64,000 bases of DNA from Catalinimonas alkaloidigena (GTDB lineage: Bacteria > Bacteroidota > Bacteroidia > Cytophagales > Flexibacteraceae): NCBI RefSeq assembly GCF_900100765.1, contig NZ_FNFO01000001.1, positions 620,001-684,000 on the forward strand, given 5' to 3'. Position 1 is the stretch's first letter; every line of letters begins with the position of its first letter. Both the position numbers and the translations under genes were made by a program. Below the pieces are notes generated by a model. That model saw only the letters and a list, made by a program, of their open reading frames with translations. It made no database searches and was not told the DNA's origin. Below, piece after piece: positions 61,489 to 64,000 of the stretch.

Positions 61489-61920
61489 CTATCGTTTAAA
61501 GCCTACAACACTCCCGCCGCATTTGGGGCCATCGCCTTCGAACGAGAAGGCCAGGTAATAGATGCCCGTGGCGCTGATGCGGATGCCAATGGCTGGCAAG
61601 AACCGCCCGCTTTTCGCGTCGTGGCTGCTGATCAGCTGCTTGCGATTGGAGTCGTATAAGGTAACGACCATGCCGTCTGTGTCTCCATTTTCGCTGCAGA
61701 GTGTGATCAGATAGTTGGTGTCTTTGCTGAACACATACGAGTGCTCTACTTTACCACCCGATTCACCGTTTACGCTGTAACTTTTCAGGAATGTGTAGCC
61801 GCTAGCTAACTTCCCGTTACAGTTGTCTAAGAACTTGTTTACGTCACACTGCGCCTGTGCTTGGTCCGCCATTAAAAAGGCACACATAGAGAGGCAAACA
61901 GCGAAGATGTATTTTTTCAT
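61489..61920 (-). CDS. Secreted hypothetical protein with paired cysteines
   Basis: A 143-residue protein with signal peptide MKKYIFAVCLSMCAFLMADQAQA and a mature beta-rich domain that contains four Cys residues (QCDVNK, DNCNGK, ITLCSEN, PKCGGS), probably two disulfides. Landmarks are LASGYTFLKSYSVNGES, SYVFSKDTNYLITLCSENGDTDGMVVTLYDSNRKQL and GIRISATGIYYLAFSFEG. The fold looks like a small jelly-roll or C-terminal-like beta sandwich of the kind seen in bacterial pre-peptidase domains, but this is uncertain. Five bp after the lipoprotein gene on the same strand, ending at a terminator. Confidence 0.75.
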   Translation of the reverse strand: MKKYIFAVCLSMCAFLMADQAQAQCDVNKFLDNCNGKLASGYTFLKSYSVNGESGGKVEHSYVFSKDTNYLITLCSENGDTDGMVVTLYDSNRKQLISSHDAKSGRFLPAIGIRISATGIYYLAFSFEGDGPKCGGSVVGFKR

Positions 61921-61925
61921 GAGGA

Positions 61926-62828
61926 TTAGCTTTCGATAATTTTGTTTCTGATCTGCTCTGTCGTTTTAGCGATCCGCTCCAACTGCTCACTGGTGATGTA
62001 CACCGTGCTGGTGCTTTTATCAACCATCATCATGATTCCGTCTACTTCTTCCATCACGGATTCTTCGTACGTGTGGACGATCTCAACCTCGTCGAAAATG
62101 CCTTTCAATTGTTTCATGTCCGCAGCCAGGGGGCCGATGCTCGGGTCTTGGCTGTAGGAATCGAGTACCAGCATAATGCGCTCCAGTACAATTTTCTGCT
62201 CGCCGATCCGCTCTTTCAAAGCTTCCTGGTCAGGGTGATCTTGCACTACCTGGTTCATCAGGTGCTGAGCCTCCAGCCAACCGCCGGCCAAGATCAACAC
62301 ACTTAAATTCGTGCGATTCTGGTCCTGAAGATGCGTGTTAATCTGCTGGAAATTTTGAGTAGTAATCAACAACAGCGAATCCAGGTTCGTGGTGTTGGTG
62401 GCCAGGCGACGAATCAATTCAAAATCGAAGAACTGACCAATCTGAAGTCCTTCCGCCATATCGCGTACGGCATTCATATAGTAGATACCGTCCTGGCTGC
62501 GAGAGTAAAGGTTCGTGTATCCTAGGTCCGCACCGTAGATCCCTAAATTGAGAGCTTTCCGAGCATTGGTGTTGTAATTACTCTTATTATCAACAGAATT
62601 GAGGTAACCCTTTTCGTATTGTGCACCCGATTCCTTAATCAGCATGGAAGTTTCCAGAGGAGAAGGGATGGATTGCAGCAAGTCACGCAACACCTCGTTT
62701 GACAGCTTCGGCGTTTCTACGGCCGCTTGATCGAGGCTCTCAGCCACGTCTGGCGTACTCTGTGTCTCGGGATCACAGGCCGAGAGGAGCGCCAGGGCAG
62801 TTAAGAGACTTACGGCTGTTTTTTTCAT
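61926..62828 (-). CDS. Hypothetical lipoprotein, mostly alpha-helical
   Basis: A 300-residue lipoprotein with lipobox LLSAC (C18). The mature part is predicted almost wholly helical (VLRDLLQSIPSPLETSMLIKE, FDFELIRRLATNTTNLDSLLLI, KERIGEQKIVLERIMLVLDSY), and the C-terminal helix TSEQLERIAKTTEQIRNKIIES may form a coiled coil. The pattern of paired helices around conserved Tyr/Asn positions suggests a helical bundle that could bind a ligand, but I recognise no family. A partial -7 motif (TATCTTTA) lies about 28 bp upstream. Forms a two-gene unit with the secreted protein that follows. Confidence 0.75.
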   Translation of the reverse strand: MKKTAVSLLTALALLSACDPETQSTPDVAESLDQAAVETPKLSNEVLRDLLQSIPSPLETSMLIKESGAQYEKGYLNSVDNKSNYNTNARKALNLGIYGADLGYTNLYSRSQDGIYYMNAVRDMAEGLQIGQFFDFELIRRLATNTTNLDSLLLITTQNFQQINTHLQDQNRTNLSVLILAGGWLEAQHLMNQVVQDHPDQEALKERIGEQKIVLERIMLVLDSYSQDPSIGPLAADMKQLKGIFDEVEIVHTYEESVMEEVDGIMMMVDKSTSTVYITSEQLERIAKTTEQIRNKIIES

Positions 62829-63081
62829 GGATTTCGTTTGAGTTGATGTAAAGATATATGGCTAAAAAAAGGGGCGCAAATTTGAGTGTGGGTGCCTCGG
62901 GTGCAGGCTTGTAAGACCGCTTTAGTTTTCAGATACTTTAAGATCGCTTTCTTTCGGTTTGTGCTTTTTCTTTATCGGATTGTAAGGCTACTGACCTCAT
63001 TTTGTGGTGATTAACTCGGTTTTTGTTGTACAAACAGCAATAGCCTGAGGGCGTAAGAAATAGTGCCGTCGTACGCGAGTT

Positions 63082-64000
63082 TTATGCTTTCTTTAAGTTG
63101 ATTTTTTGTGTCAGTTGCGACCACGCCGACTGAATTTTTGAGAGCGGTAAACCCGGCAGCTTAATTTTGGGGACAGGAAGACTGCCCAGCCGGTCGATCA
63201 GTTTCTTGAAGCTCTCGTGATACAGTGTGAGGTACAGCGCAGCAGTCATCAGCCAGATTACCAAGGCATTAAACCAGAACGTATCGATCGAAAGCCCAAA
63301 CAGATGCTTACGAGGGGCATAGAAGTGCGCTCGGTAATCGAGCAGCCCATCGGGCGTCGGTTCGTGGTAAATCGGATCGGTTTGACGTAGTAGCTGATCG
63401 TTCCACTCAACCACCCGGTTTTTAACCGTTGCATTGCGCACCAGCTCATTCAGGCTTTCGTTGTAATAGCGATTTTTAAGCTCAGCCAACGAGTAGGGGC
63501 GATTCGGATTATTTTCATAGGTCATCAGAACGCCGTCCTTCATCTCATTGGCTTTCGTGAACCGAAGCTTGTGGAACTCGCCAGCGGCAGCCAGGCTTGT
63601 ACGCAGTTGCTCGGCGGTGGCTTCGTTGAAGTTTTCAGGACTAAGTTGTTTTGGGAGATCGAGTGCGCTGAAATGCTCTTGCAGGGCCGGATGCGTCAAT
63701 TCATTTTGCAGAATCCTGAGGTTTTTCTCGGCTTCTTCGCGTTGTGCAGCATCGCCGTGTAAGCCCTCTTCAACTTGCTTTAGGCGCGTTTCCAGCTCTG
63801 GGATCAAGTAGGTAGTCAGGTAATTCGAGAGGCTTTCTTCTTTCTCGATTCCGGCAATCATGCGTTGATACCGGTTGGCATTAAACTGATGCACCGTTAA
63901 TGCCTCAAACCCCCAGCGAGAAGCCATCATGTCCGCGATCAGAGGTGTTTTGCCTTTCGTCGAAACCCACTGGTTGAGCTTATCAAAGTTAAAGATAGCA
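63082..64000 (-). CDS. C-terminal part of an ABC-2/ABCG-like transporter (5' end outside window)
   Basis: The minus-strand frame is open from base 64000 to a stop at 63082, about 305 residues. It begins within a sequence reading STKGKTPLIADMMASRWGFEALTVHQFNANRY, which is typical of the last third of bacterial ABC proteins with fused ABC-2 permease (ABCG/White type). A long charged, probably coiled-coil segment follows (LETRLKQVEEGLHGDAAQREEAEKNL), then one more membrane helix near the end (FWFNALVIWLMTAALYLTLYH) and a basic tail. The ATPase part would lie to the right. The ATG at 63930 is internal and not the true start. Confidence 0.75.
   Translation of the reverse strand, partial: AIFNFDKLNQWVSTKGKTPLIADMMASRWGFEALTVHQFNANRYQRMIAGIEKEESLSNYLTTYLIPELETRLKQVEEGLHGDAAQREEAEKNLRILQNELTHPALQEHFSALDLPKQLSPENFNEATAEQLRTSLAAAGEFHKLRFTKANEMKDGVLMTYENNPNRPYSLAELKNRYYNESLNELVRNATVKNRVVEWNDQLLRQTDPIYHEPTPDGLLDYRAHFYAPRKHLFGLSIDTFWFNALVIWLMTAALYLTLYHESFKKLIDRLGSLPVPKIKLPGLPLSKIQSAWSQLTQKINLKKA

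Overview
The window is one contiguous stretch of a GC-rich Bacteroidota chromosome, most likely a gliding or ex-gliding member of the Cytophagales/Cytophagia. This rests on type IX secretion features (an amidase with a C-terminal sorting domain, a CHU_C-type giant secreted protein, a PorV-like barrel next to a C25 peptidase of PorU2 type), a DUF3822 gene beside coaD, a split methionine synthase, many lipoproteins, and promoters of the Bacteroidota TAnnTTTG type. Most of it is core chromosome. I see no tRNA or rRNA gene, insertion sequence, prophage or CRISPR array. The first gene runs off the left edge (parA) and the last off the right edge (an ABC-2/ABCG-like transporter).

Layout. 1-9.6 kb: parA, a metallo-beta-lactamase-fold hydrolase, a Cas4-like nuclease/DUF2779 protein, an SLC13 permease with TrkA-C domains, two lipoproteins, topA and a SixA-type phosphatase. 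9.6-25.2 kb: a MATE exporter, a secreted PGRP amidase, a 961-residue CHU_C protein, a padR-PspC/GIN operon, and the porV-like/porU2 pair. 25.3-39 kb: a 2OG-Fe(II) oxygenase, folA, fmt, an outer-membrane barrel, namZ, a lolE-like gene followed by DUF3822 and coaD, then nudix, pyrE, a YfcE-like phosphoesterase, a 50-residue basic protein, hisS, a TPR lipid-envelope-type protein and yigZ. 39-41.6 kb: a phaB-like reductase, a DUF4190 lipoprotein and an AT-richer secreted protein. 41.9-47.2 kb: the methionine locus, with a SAM-I riboswitch, metH N-half, a 57-residue membrane protein, metH C-half and metF. 47.2-52.8 kb: the cobalamin locus, with a btuC/btuD-like pair facing away from a cobalamin riboswitch, a btuB-like receptor and a DUF5074 (BtuG-like) lipoprotein. 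52.9-57.6 kb: an AddB-type nuclease, an acidic orphan, a Rieske protein and a Crp/Fnr regulator. 57.6-60.6 kb: a tight operon of DinB-like protein, ATP-grasp ligase and MerA/glutathione-reductase-like flavoprotein. 60.7-64 kb: an esterase, two envelope orphans and the transporter fragment.

How the parts fit. The methionine and cobalamin loci are adjacent and functionally linked: the MetH C-half carries the B12-binding motif, so B12 import supports the methionine synthase that the SAM riboswitch controls. Both riboswitches are followed by perfect 9-bp hairpins placed at the start codon instead of by U-tract terminators. This suggests translational control by hiding the start codon, which makes sense in a phylum that relies little on Shine-Dalgarno pairing.

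Most worth follow-up: the two start-codon hairpins, the membrane microprotein inside the split metH, the DinB/ATP-grasp/disulfide-oxidoreductase operon (a possible small-thiol or peptide-ligase system), the missing btuF, the apparently dead C-terminal half of the DUF2779 nuclease, a palindromic PadR operator over its own promoter, and a dispersed intergenic repeat.
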